DNA of 64,000 nucleotides, taken from NCBI RefSeq assembly GCF_026340565.1, contig NZ_JAPEPB010000001.1, positions 186,001 through 250,000 on the forward strand, given 5' to 3'. This document shows positions 17,339 to 25,484 of this stretch, one piece after another. This DNA is from Kitasatospora sp. NBC_01287. Its GTDB lineage: Bacteria; Actinomycetota; Actinomycetes; Streptomycetales; Streptomycetaceae. The first letter of the stretch is position 1. The number at the start of each line of letters is the position of its first letter. The translations under genes were made by a program, and so were the position numbers. The notes beneath the pieces are model-generated. The model was given only the letters and a program-made list of their open reading frames with translations. It made no database searches and had not been told where the DNA came from.

Positions 17339-20338
17339 TCACAGGACCGCCGCCGGGTCGATGTCGCCCCAGGTGTCGCCGTCCTGGACCAGCAGGTCCG
17401 CGATGCTGCGGCGCTGCGGTTCCTCCTCCGGCTGCTCCGCGGTCTCCTCGGCCGGCTCCTCCTCGGGGACCTCGTCGGTGGAGCGGGCGGAGAGCGCGCC
17501 GACCGCGGCGACCGCGGCGGCCGTCAGACCGCCCGGCGCGGGGGTCCGGTCCGGACGCCAGGTGGTCCAGGTGGGGACCTCCTCCTGCTCCTCCTCCGCG
17601 TCCCCGGCCGGGGCGACGGCGGCTCGGGCGCCCCAGGTGCCGTCCTCGGCGGTGGCGTAACCGGAGGAGAACACATCGCGCTCCTCGTCCGGGCCGACCA
17701 GCCCCCAGAGCAGCGGAACCAGGGTGTCGCCGCCGATGTCCCAGGCGGCGATCTCCTCCCCGGCGCCGACACCGGGCCCGTCGAGCAGGGCGGCGGACTC
17801 GGCCTCCGCCTCCGCCTCTGCCAGCCCCTCCGCCTCCGCCTCCGCCTCCGCCTCCGCCTCTGCCTCTGCCTCTGCCAACTCGGACGCTCCGGACGGAGGT
17901 TCGGCCACCACCGGCTCGTCGCCCCAGCTCACGGCCTCACCCGCGAGGGCCAGCGGCACGGCGATCATCGGGTCGTCGTGCCGGTGCCTGTGCTGCTGGG
18001 CGGCCACGGTCGACGCCTCGGCCAGCAGCACGGCCTCGGCGGCCTCGGCGGCCGACGCCAGGCCGACGGCTCCGGCCGGGGCACCCTGCGGGGAGCCGGC
18101 CTCGCCGGTGGCGGCCGGTGCTCCCTCCCACGGCTCACTCTCGCCCTCCAGCAGGCCGGAGGCATCACTGCGCTCGTTGTGCTGGCCCTGCTGCTGACCC
18201 GCGCCACCACCCGCGCCCGGCATGAAGGGCATGCCCTCACCCGCACCGGCGGCCGCCTCACCCGCACCGGTGGCCGACCATTCGTCATCGGGCAGCGCGG
18301 CAGCGGTCGCCGGATCCTCGGCGAGCTGCTCGGCGGCGGGCGTCGCGGTGAACGGGTCCGTGGCCAGGCCGTGCAGACCGGGGCCGCCGGCCGCCGCGCC
18401 GAGTGGCGCGCCGGCCTCCTCGGTCTCCTCGGGCAGGCCGGACCAGGGCTCGGCATCGCCGCTGAGCAGGCCGGAGGCGTCGCTGCGCTCGTTGTTCTGC
18501 CCCTGCTGACCCGCGCCACCGCCCGTGCCCGGCATGTACGGCATGCCGTCGCCCTGCCCCTCACCCGCGCCGAGACCGCCGCCGAGCCCCTCACCCAGGC
18601 CGTCACCCGAGCCGTCACCCAGGCCCTGGCCCGCGCCGAGCCCGTCACCGGCGCCGAGGCCGTCGCCCACCCCGTCACCCAGGCTGTCCAGGCCCGGTCC
18701 GCCGGCCAGGGCGCCGAGCGGCGAACCCGCCTCCTCGCCGCCCACGTCGGTGGAGCCCGACCAGGGCTCCGCGGTGCCGCTGAGCAGGCCGGAGGCGTCG
18801 CTGCGCTCGTTGTTCTGCCCCTGCTGGGCCGCGCCACCGCCCATGCCCGGCATGTAGGGCATCCCGCCGTCGCCCTGCCCCTCACCCGCACCGGCTCCGC
18901 CGCCGAGGCCGTCACCCAGGCCGTCGCCGGAGCCCAGGCCCTCGCCGGAACCCAGACCCCCGAGGCCGCCGACTCCGTCGCCGAGCCCGTCACCGGCGCC
19001 ACCCCCGAGCCCGGAGCCCAGCCCGGAGCCGAGGCCCGTCCCGTCGGGCAGAGCGGACTCGGTGGAGAGGCCACCCGGGAAGGCTGCGGGATCGCCGAGC
19101 CCGCCGACGCCGCCGGTGCCCAACTCGCCGGGGAAGGACTCGCCCGCGCCGTCGGTGAGCGGGTCGGTGAGCGGGTCGGTCGCCTCGCCCTCGCCGAGCT
19201 GCCCCGTCCCCTTGGAGGAGGTGCTGATCGGGAAGGGGGACGGTGTGAAGCCGTCCAGCGGCAGTCCGCCGGCGCCGGTGCCCACGCCGGTACCGCCGGG
19301 GAAGGCGGACGGATCACCCAGACCGCCCAGCCCGTCGGTGCCCGTGCCGCCGGGGAAGGCGGACGGATCACCCAGGCCCCCCAGCCCGTCAGTGCCCGTA
19401 CCGCCGGGGAAACCGGACGGATCGCCGATGCCCCCCGCGGGGTTGAGCGCGGCGTCCATCTGGCCGGGGTCCGCGCCGCCGAAGGGCAGGCCGGAGCCGT
19501 CGCCGGTGCCCGTGCCGCCGGGGAAGGGAGAGAGGCCGGGATCCTGGGCGCTCTGCAGGTCGCTCAGGCTGGCGGGCTGCAGGGCCGCGTCGTCGAGGCC
19601 CGTCTCGGGGCCGAGGTCGGCCGGGGTGGTGTCGGGGATGTCGCTCGGGTTGTTGTCGCCCGGCGAGGTGATCGGCTGCGGCGAGCGCACCGAGTCGATG
19701 GTGACCTGGTACTCCCCCGCCAGGCTCTTGAGCACGGCCCGCATGTCGCTGGTCATCATCTGCACCAGCTGGGGCTTCTGACTGATCGGGATCAGCCCGT
19801 TGCTCATCGGCTGGACGCCCATCTGGATCGCCTGGTTGGCGTACCAGTTGTCGATCTCGACGATCTTGTTCTTGGCGTTCAGCAGGTTCACCGCGTTGTC
19901 GGCGAGCTGCTGCGGGATCGAGTGGGTGCCGGTGGCGCCGCCCGAGAGCACGTCCGCGGTGGCCTTCACCTGCCGGGTGAAGGTCGTCATCATGTTGATG
20001 AACGAGTCGGCCGCGTCGCCCTTCCACGGTCCGTCGGGCCCGGCCAGCGCCTTGGCCTGGGCGTCCAGGCTGTCCGCGATCTCGGAGAGGGTGACCTGCA
20101 CGGCGTAGAAGGCGTTGGCCGCCTTGTTCAGCGAGTCCGGGTCGGAGACCGAGAGGGCGTGCGACTGGTTGCCGGAGTCGTCCACACCCGCGGACATGCC
20201 GGTGATGGCGGCCTCGATCTGCTTCCAGTCCCAGGTGTCGTAGTCGGAGACCGACCCGGGGTCCGAGCCCGGATCGCCGAAGACCGCCCCGTCACCGCCC
20301 TGGTTGAAGCCGTTGCCGCTGTAGTCGGTGTCACCCAT
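17339..20338 (-). CDS. PPE-like Gly-rich ESX-associated protein, 999 aa
   Basis: The first ~230 residues are helical with a WKGDAADSF motif, resembling the WXG/PPE-type domain of ESX substrates. The remainder is low complexity. It has tandem PSAFPGGTGTDGLGGLGD units, then three copies of a phrase ending NERSDASGLL followed by EPW, then an Ala-Glu repeat, and an acidic tail ending DTWGDIDPAAVL. The ATG at 20338 has GAGGG at good spacing; the 74-codon upstream extension reads like non-coding sequence. A TTGACA hexamer at 20439-20434 and a strong hairpin upstream suggest the gene may have its own promoter. It is probably a secreted or surface component of the ESX system. Confidence 0.8.
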   Translation of the reverse strand: MGDTDYSGNGFNQGGDGAVFGDPGSDPGSVSDYDTWDWKQIEAAITGMSAGVDDSGNQSHALSVSDPDSLNKAANAFYAVQVTLSEIADSLDAQAKALAGPDGPWKGDAADSFINMMTTFTRQVKATADVLSGGATGTHSIPQQLADNAVNLLNAKNKIVEIDNWYANQAIQMGVQPMSNGLIPISQKPQLVQMMTSDMRAVLKSLAGEYQVTIDSVRSPQPITSPGDNNPSDIPDTTPADLGPETGLDDAALQPASLSDLQSAQDPGLSPFPGGTGTGDGSGLPFGGADPGQMDAALNPAGGIGDPSGFPGGTGTDGLGGLGDPSAFPGGTGTDGLGGLGDPSAFPGGTGVGTGAGGLPLDGFTPSPFPISTSSKGTGQLGEGEATDPLTDPLTDGAGESFPGELGTGGVGGLGDPAAFPGGLSTESALPDGTGLGSGLGSGLGGGAGDGLGDGVGGLGGLGSGEGLGSGDGLGDGLGGGAGAGEGQGDGGMPYMPGMGGGAAQQGQNNERSDASGLLSGTAEPWSGSTDVGGEEAGSPLGALAGGPGLDSLGDGVGDGLGAGDGLGAGQGLGDGSGDGLGEGLGGGLGAGEGQGDGMPYMPGTGGGAGQQGQNNERSDASGLLSGDAEPWSGLPEETEEAGAPLGAAAGGPGLHGLATDPFTATPAAEQLAEDPATAAALPDDEWSATGAGEAAAGAGEGMPFMPGAGGGAGQQQGQHNERSDASGLLEGESEPWEGAPAATGEAGSPQGAPAGAVGLASAAEAAEAVLLAEASTVAAQQHRHRHDDPMIAVPLALAGEAVSWGDEPVVAEPPSGASELAEAEAEAEAEAEAEAEGLAEAEAEAESAALLDGPGVGAGEEIAAWDIGGDTLVPLLWGLVGPDEERDVFSSGYATAEDGTWGARAAVAPAGDAEEEQEEVPTWTTWRPDRTPAPGGLTAAAVAAVGALSARSTDEVPEEEPAEETAEQPEEEPQRRSIADLLVQDGDTWGDIDPAAVL
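17797..17877 (-). repeat. Ala-Glu coding tandem repeat
   Basis: A run of GCCTCC/GCCTCT hexamers on the plus strand reads as alternating Glu-Ala in the PPE-like protein. It is interrupted once by GLAEAE. The near-perfect hexamers make it prone to slippage, so its length may vary between strains. Confidence 0.8.
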
Positions 20339-20470
20339 GGTTCCCTCGTCTCCCCTCCGCGTCGGCCACCGGCGGACCGCCTGCCGCCCCGCCTTGTTCC
20401 GTCCGTGCTGTGCTGCGCCGTGCTTCGAGGTGCTGTCAAGTGCGCTGTGCTGTGCGGCGGCCCGGTGCCG

Positions 20471-20513
20471 CCTCCCGGCGGTGACGTCCTGGCACGCCGT
20501 CACCGCCGGGAGG
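20471..20513 (-). terminator. Perfect 16-bp hairpin between esx-type genes and PPE-like gene
   Basis: The left arm (20471-20486) and right arm (20498-20513) are perfectly complementary around an 11-nt loop. The hairpin lies about 10 nt past the TGA of the 181-aa gene. There is no U-run, which is usual for streptomycete terminators. It could stop or pause transcription, or protect the 3' end of the WXG100 mRNA. Confidence 0.7.
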
Positions 20514-20522
20514 CTCGCGCGC

Positions 20523-21068
20523 TCAGCCGGCGGGACCGCTCGTCGTCCCCGAGCCGCCACCGTCGGTGATGAGCGAGGTGAAGTCGGCCTGGGAGAGGTT
20601 CATCGCGGTCGAGAAGTCGGTCGCCGTCATGTGGCCGGCGTCCTCGACGGTCGTGTACGTGTGGCTCAACTGCTTGATCCCGTCCCGCAGATCGGCCAGC
20701 CCCTGGCCGAGGTCGGCGAGCACCAGCAGGTACTTGGCCTTGAGCCCGTCGTCACCGTTCGCGCCGTTGATGTCGGTCCGGATCTTGTTGGCGTGGTAGA
20801 ACGCGCCCGGCGCGATGCTGACCTCGCCCAACGTGGTCGAGGCCGTCTGCGTGGGCGTGATCAGCAGGTCGACGTTGCCCGCGAAGACGTCCAGCGCCGA
20901 GGTGTTGACCGAGGTGCCGGAGCCGCTGCCGTCGTGGCCGGGCACCGGCGGCACGGTGAACGGGTCCGGGTTGTCGTACGTTCCCTGTCCGGGCGTCAGG
21001 GTGGTGCCACCGTTGTACGACTGGGGCTGGTGGGTGTTGCGGGGCGGCTGGTTCCGAGTGGCCGGCAT
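20523..21068 (-). CDS. ESX-associated protein, 181 aa, function unknown
   Basis: The first ~55 residues are Pro/Thr/Gly-rich and likely disordered. The rest is helical, with segments such as GLKAKYLLVLADLGQGLADL and LRDGIKQLSHTYTTVEDAG that recall EspC-like ESX partner proteins. There is no WxG motif. It starts 6 bp after the second WXG100 gene and ends just before a strong hairpin, so it belongs to the WXG100 transcript. A partner or chaperone role is an inference from context. Confidence 0.7.
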   Translation of the reverse strand: MPATRNQPPRNTHQPQSYNGGTTLTPGQGTYDNPDPFTVPPVPGHDGSGSGTSVNTSALDVFAGNVDLLITPTQTASTTLGEVSIAPGAFYHANKIRTDINGANGDDGLKAKYLLVLADLGQGLADLRDGIKQLSHTYTTVEDAGHMTATDFSTAMNLSQADFTSLITDGGGSGTTSGPAG

Positions 21069-21074
21069 CGCGGG

Positions 21075-21362
21075 TCAGCCCCAGAGCTGAACGCCCTGGC
21101 GTTCCCCGTTGGAGTAGTACTCGTTGATGTTGCCGAGCATCTGGGTGGCGGCGGCCGCCTTGGCCGTCATGTCCGCTGCCGCGGCGTCCCACTGGGCCTT
21201 GACCTGGGCGTAGGTCTCCTGGGCGTCGCTGGTCCACTCGGAGAGGTTGATCTTCGACTGGCTGTCGAGGTCGGCCAGGGTCTGGTTGATCTTCTGGGTG
21301 ATGGAGTTCATCTCGCCGACGATGAAGTCGACCTGCTCCATCTGGACGGTGTAGGTGGTCAT
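21075..21362 (-). CDS. WXG100-family protein, 95 aa
   Basis: This is a typical EsxA/EsxB-sized protein with two helices joined by LSEWTSDAQETY. The usual W-x-G turn is W-T-S here. The ATG at 21362 is preceded by AGGAG at good spacing; the 79-codon upstream extension has no such support. It lies 71 bp after another WXG100 gene. The pair would be expected to form a heterodimer exported by the EccC/EccD/EccB machinery encoded upstream. Confidence 0.85.
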   Translation of the reverse strand: MTTYTVQMEQVDFIVGEMNSITQKINQTLADLDSQSKINLSEWTSDAQETYAQVKAQWDAAAADMTAKAAAATQMLGNINEYYSNGERQGVQLWG

Positions 21363-21433
21363 GACGGGGGCTCCTGGTGGTGAGAGTGACGATGTGTCAG
21401 CAGTGCTGCGGAGAATCCGAGTTGAGCGGCGGC

Positions 21434-21769
21434 TCAGAAGCCGGGCAGGCCGACCGCGCCGGAGGAGATGTTCTGGGCCACCTGCTGCGCGATCTGCTGG
21501 GTGTCCTCGTGGGTGTTGGCGTAGACGTTGGTGTTGGACGACAGCTTCTCCAGCATGGTGCGCAGGGCGCCGTTGACCGTGTTGAAGTCCTCCAGCCACT
21601 GCTGCATGGCCTGGGTGTAGACGTTGGCGGCGTCGCCGCTCCAGCTGGCCTGGAGGCCCTCGATCTGACCGTCCATCTGGGAGTAGGAGCTCGTGGTCTC
21701 GTCCAGGGCGTTCTGGAAGGTGCCCTGGGCAGCGGTCATTCCCTGCAGTTCGACTGAGGTCAGTGCCAT
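21434..21769 (-). CDS. WXG100-family protein, 111 aa
   Basis: The protein has the classical helix-turn-helix WXG100 layout with ASWSGDAANVY as the turn and a C-terminal helix (EDTQQIAQQVAQNI). The ATG has an AAGGA ribosome binding site. About 106 bp separate it from the AAA-fusion gene upstream; that gap holds short CCTGACCG repeats and a small GCCGGC hairpin and could contain a promoter. It is the likely partner of the 95-aa WXG100 protein that follows. Confidence 0.9.
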   Translation of the reverse strand: MALTSVELQGMTAAQGTFQNALDETTSSYSQMDGQIEGLQASWSGDAANVYTQAMQQWLEDFNTVNGALRTMLEKLSSNTNVYANTHEDTQQIAQQVAQNISSGAVGLPGF

Positions 21770-21875
21770 CTCGGTGGTCCTTCTCTGCTCGGCCGGCGTT
21801 GAGCCGGCGGGTACGGGGTCAGGCGGTCAGGCGGTCAGGCGGTGAAACGGTCGGGGCAGTGGATCTGTCGGGGCG

Positions 21876-24800
21876 TCAGGAGCGCACCAGCGGCGCGGTC
21901 CCGGTCTGGTCCGCCGTCCCCTGGACGGCATGCGGCGCGGCCGACTGAGCCGGTCGCGGATCAACCATGCTCCGACCGGCGGTAGTTGGCGGTTCATCCG
22001 GGTGACGCCGCGGTGACGGCCGGACGGCGCCCTGGTGCGCCGCGAGCAGCTCCGTCAGCTCGTCCATGGCGATGGTCCGTGAACGGGCGCCGGCGGTCAG
22101 CCACTCGGCCAACCGGTGCAACTCGTAGGCGCCACCGGGGGCGGGGCTCAGCTGCTGCGCGGCCGCGAGCCCGCGGGCCGCCTCCTCGCCCAGCCGGAAG
22201 CCGAAGGCGCGCAGCCGGCGATCCACCAACTCCACTGCCTGGCCGGGGGTGTACGGGTCCAGTTCGGCGTACTCGGCGAAGGTCTCGGCCAGCTCGTCGT
22301 GCTCGGCGAGCGCCCGGGTCAGCTCGGGGCCGCTGCCGCAGAGCACCAGTACGGCTCCGTGGTCCCGCACCGCGAGCTGGGCCAGCGCGTCCAGCACGGC
22401 CGCCTGGTGCTCGGCGGGCCGCAGGTCGAAGGCGGCGTCCCAGGCCACGGCGAGCACGCCGCCCGCCGCCTCGGTCAGCGCGGCGGCCAGCCGGTGCAGC
22501 GGCTGCTGCGCCCAGCGCACCGGCACGGCGGACAGCTCGATCCCGCTCAGGGCTCCGTGCGGCAGCAGGTCCAGCTCGGCCAGGCAGCGGGCGTACGCCT
22601 GGGCCAGCGCCCGACGGCCGCTGCCGGGCGGCCCCTGGAACACGGCGTGCGCCAGGCCCTCGGTGGAGCGGCCCGCCAGGTGCAGCCGGGTCAGGCTCTC
22701 CAGCCGGGTGGCCACGATCCGGCGGGCGCCCTCCAGGCCGGTGAGCTCGGCGAGGGCGCGCAGGCCGGGCAGGGGCTCCGCCGGGGCGTGGGCAGGGGCA
22801 GGAGCGGCGGCAGGGGCAGGAGCGGCGGGGGCCGAGGTCCCGGGCCGGGCCTGCGGCTGGGGCGCGGGCTGCGGCTGGGCGGCCGCCGGGTGCGGGACTG
22901 CCGGATGCGGGGCTGCCGGGTGCTGCGGGCTCACCGGCGGCTGCGCAGCGGCGGGTTGGGGCTGCGGCACGGCGGCCGGGGCCTTCGCCTTCGCAGCGGG
23001 CTGCGCGGCCGGGATAGCTGCCGGGGTAGCGGCCGGGGTAGCGGCCGGGGCCGAGACGGCCGGCGGCGCGGGGCTCTGCCGCACCGGCGCGACCAGCACG
23101 TCCGCACCGGTCAGCCGGCTCAACTCGGCGTCGTCCTGCGGCGGCTCGGAGGCCAGCCGGGAGGCCTGACCGCTGATCATCTCCTCGAAGACCTGCCGGG
23201 CCACCCGCCCGTTGCCGAAGGTGGCCCCCTTGGGCACCAGGTCGAAGTAGCGGACCAGCGCCTCCAACGCGCTCTCGTCCAGCTCGTAGTAGTGCTTGGC
23301 GCACAACCCCCGGACGATGGTGACCAGTTCGTCCGGGCTGTAGTTGGGGAACGCCACGCTGCGGGCGAAGCGGGAGGCCATGCCCGGGTTGGAGGCCAGG
23401 AACTGCTCCATCTGCGCCGAGTACCCGGCCACGATCACCACGATCTCGTCGCGGTGGTCCTCCATCAGCTTCATCAGCGTCTCGACCGCCTCCTGACCGA
23501 AGTCCGGCCCGGTGCCCCGGGACTGGTTGGTCAGGGTGTACGCCTCGTCGATGAAGAGCACGCCGCCGAGCGCCTTCTGGAAGACCTCGGTGGTCTTGAT
23601 CGCGGTGCCACCGATGATCTGGGCGACCAGGTCGGCGCGGGCCACCTCCACGATGTGGCCCTTGCTGAGGATGCCGAGCTCGGCCAGCACGGCGCCGTAG
23701 AGCCGGGCCACGGTCGTCTTGCCGGTGCCGGGCGGTCCGGCGAAGACCAGGTGGCGGCTCATCGGCGGCATCGGCAGGCCCATCTCCTGCCGCCGCTGGG
23801 CCATCTTGTTGACGTTGATCAGGCCGGTGACCTCGCGCTTGACCGACTCCAGACCGACCAGCGCGTCCAGGTCGGCCAGCGGCCCGGTGCCGGTGTGCCG
23901 CGGGTTGCCGGGCGCGCCCGGGGCCCCGGCGGCGGGGCTGCCCGACGGGCCGTCGGCCTGCCCACCGTCGGCGTCCCGCGCTCCGTCCGACCGACCGCCG
24001 GTGTCCAGCCGCTCCACGGTGACCGGGCCACCGGGCTTCAGCTCGTGCACCGGGCTGCCGCCGTTGTCGCGGATCTCGCAGTCGTGCACCCGCACCGGCG
24101 CGTCGGTGTTGCAGCGCACGCCGTCCGCGCCGTTGTCGAAGACCCGGCAGCCGCCCAACTCGGCCCGGCCGGAGGCCTGCACGTGCACGCCGTTGCGCCG
24201 GGCTCCGCTGATCCGGCAGCCGGTGGCGGTCAGCGTGCCGCCGGCGACCCGGATGCCGTCCGCGTCGGAGGCGGCGAACTCGCTCTCGGAGGCACGCAGT
24301 TCGCTGTCCGCGCCGACCAGCGTCTCACCGCCGTGCAGCGAGCCGGAGACGAACTCGGCCTTGGCGCCGCCGGCCAGCGTCAGCGGTGTGCCGCCGGCCG
24401 CGCGCAGCCGTACCTCGCGGAGGCGGGCGGTCACCTCGCCGTCCAGCTCCACGCCGAGCGCGCCCGCCGGGGCGGCGATCTCGCCGCCGGCCAGGCTGAG
24501 CGTGACCCGGCCCTGGGCGCGCACCGCGACGGCGGCGGCCTCGCGCACGGTCAGGTCGACCGCCTCGGCCGCCCCCGCGTCCTCGACCAGCAGGCCGATC
24601 GGGGTGCCCTCGATCCGGCACTGGTCGAGGACGGCGCGGGCGTCGGCGGCCACCCGCACGCCGCCCACCGCCGCCCCGCTGATCACGCAGGCGCGCAGCA
24701 GCGGCGCGGCCCCGGCGCCGACGTGCACCGACTGCCCGCCCGAGCCGGTGAAGACGCAGTCCAGCAGGCTGATCGCGGCGCTGCTGGCGAGGTAGGCGTC

Positions 24801-25484
24801 CAGGTGAACGCTGTCGGCCACGGTCACCTTGCGCAGCTCGGCGCGGCCCTGCTGCTCGACCGCGACCGCGGGCTTGCCGCTCCGCTCGATCCGGCTGGAC
24901 TCGACCACGGCCGCGCCCTCGCCGTTGACGCAGATGCCGTTGCCGCGCGCGCCGGAGAAGGTGCAGTCCCGGACGGTGAGCCGGCCCTGCTCGGCCACGA
25001 CCACGGCGGAGGAGCCGACGTCGGTCACCCGCGAGCGCTCCATGACGTTGCCACCACTGGAGGTGACCACGATGCCGGCGCCCTGGGCGTTGGTCACCGT
25101 GCAGTCGCGGAGCGCCAGTTGGCCCTGCTGCCAGGCCAGCACGGCGGCCCAGGCCTCGCCGGAGACCTGGCAGCCGTCCAGCGCCGCCTGGCCGCGCCGC
25201 ACGTCCAGCACCGGGGCCTCCCGGTCCGCGCCGGCGAGCAGCAGCCCGGTGAGCTGCACCGCCTCGGCGTCCAGCACCACGGTGCTGCCGGAGGCGCTGT
25301 GGATCTGCGCCGAGCCGGCCGGGTCGGCGGCCAGCGTCACCGGGCGGGTGATCAGCAACGACTCCTCGTACCGGCCGGGGGCCAGGGTGATCAGCGTGCC
25401 GTCCTGGGCGGCGGCCAGGGCGGCGGCGATGGTCCGGTAGGCGCCGGGGCGGTCGGGCGAGACCGCCAGGATGTGACGGCTCAT
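21876..25484 (-). CDS. eccA-like: Beta-helix / EccA-type AAA+ ATPase fusion, 1202 aa
   Basis: Residues 1-~500 are a run of right-handed parallel beta-helix repeats of the pectate-lyase type (phrases like LRDCTVTNAQGAGIVV). Next is a CbbX/EccA-like AAA+ domain with Walker A GPPGTGKT near residue 580, Walker B VLFIDEAY and arginine-finger-like RFARS. A Pro/Ala linker leads to a second AAA-like module whose P-loop reads GPPGSGRR, with the Lys replaced by Arg, and whose Walker B is WDAAF, so it is probably inactive. The start overlaps the upstream stop as ATGA. EccA-type ATPases help ESX secretion in mycobacteria; the helix part may bind substrates, which is inference. Confidence 0.85.
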   Translation of the reverse strand: MSRHILAVSPDRPGAYRTIAAALAAAQDGTLITLAPGRYEESLLITRPVTLAADPAGSAQIHSASGSTVVLDAEAVQLTGLLLAGADREAPVLDVRRGQAALDGCQVSGEAWAAVLAWQQGQLALRDCTVTNAQGAGIVVTSSGGNVMERSRVTDVGSSAVVVAEQGRLTVRDCTFSGARGNGICVNGEGAAVVESSRIERSGKPAVAVEQQGRAELRKVTVADSVHLDAYLASSAAISLLDCVFTGSGGQSVHVGAGAAPLLRACVISGAAVGGVRVAADARAVLDQCRIEGTPIGLLVEDAGAAEAVDLTVREAAAVAVRAQGRVTLSLAGGEIAAPAGALGVELDGEVTARLREVRLRAAGGTPLTLAGGAKAEFVSGSLHGGETLVGADSELRASESEFAASDADGIRVAGGTLTATGCRISGARRNGVHVQASGRAELGGCRVFDNGADGVRCNTDAPVRVHDCEIRDNGGSPVHELKPGGPVTVERLDTGGRSDGARDADGGQADGPSGSPAAGAPGAPGNPRHTGTGPLADLDALVGLESVKREVTGLINVNKMAQRRQEMGLPMPPMSRHLVFAGPPGTGKTTVARLYGAVLAELGILSKGHIVEVARADLVAQIIGGTAIKTTEVFQKALGGVLFIDEAYTLTNQSRGTGPDFGQEAVETLMKLMEDHRDEIVVIVAGYSAQMEQFLASNPGMASRFARSVAFPNYSPDELVTIVRGLCAKHYYELDESALEALVRYFDLVPKGATFGNGRVARQVFEEMISGQASRLASEPPQDDAELSRLTGADVLVAPVRQSPAPPAVSAPAATPAATPAAIPAAQPAAKAKAPAAVPQPQPAAAQPPVSPQHPAAPHPAVPHPAAAQPQPAPQPQARPGTSAPAAPAPAAAPAPAHAPAEPLPGLRALAELTGLEGARRIVATRLESLTRLHLAGRSTEGLAHAVFQGPPGSGRRALAQAYARCLAELDLLPHGALSGIELSAVPVRWAQQPLHRLAAALTEAAGGVLAVAWDAAFDLRPAEHQAAVLDALAQLAVRDHGAVLVLCGSGPELTRALAEHDELAETFAEYAELDPYTPGQAVELVDRRLRAFGFRLGEEAARGLAAAQQLSPAPGGAYELHRLAEWLTAGARSRTIAMDELTELLAAHQGAVRPSPRRHPDEPPTTAGRSMVDPRPAQSAAPHAVQGTADQTGTAPLVRS

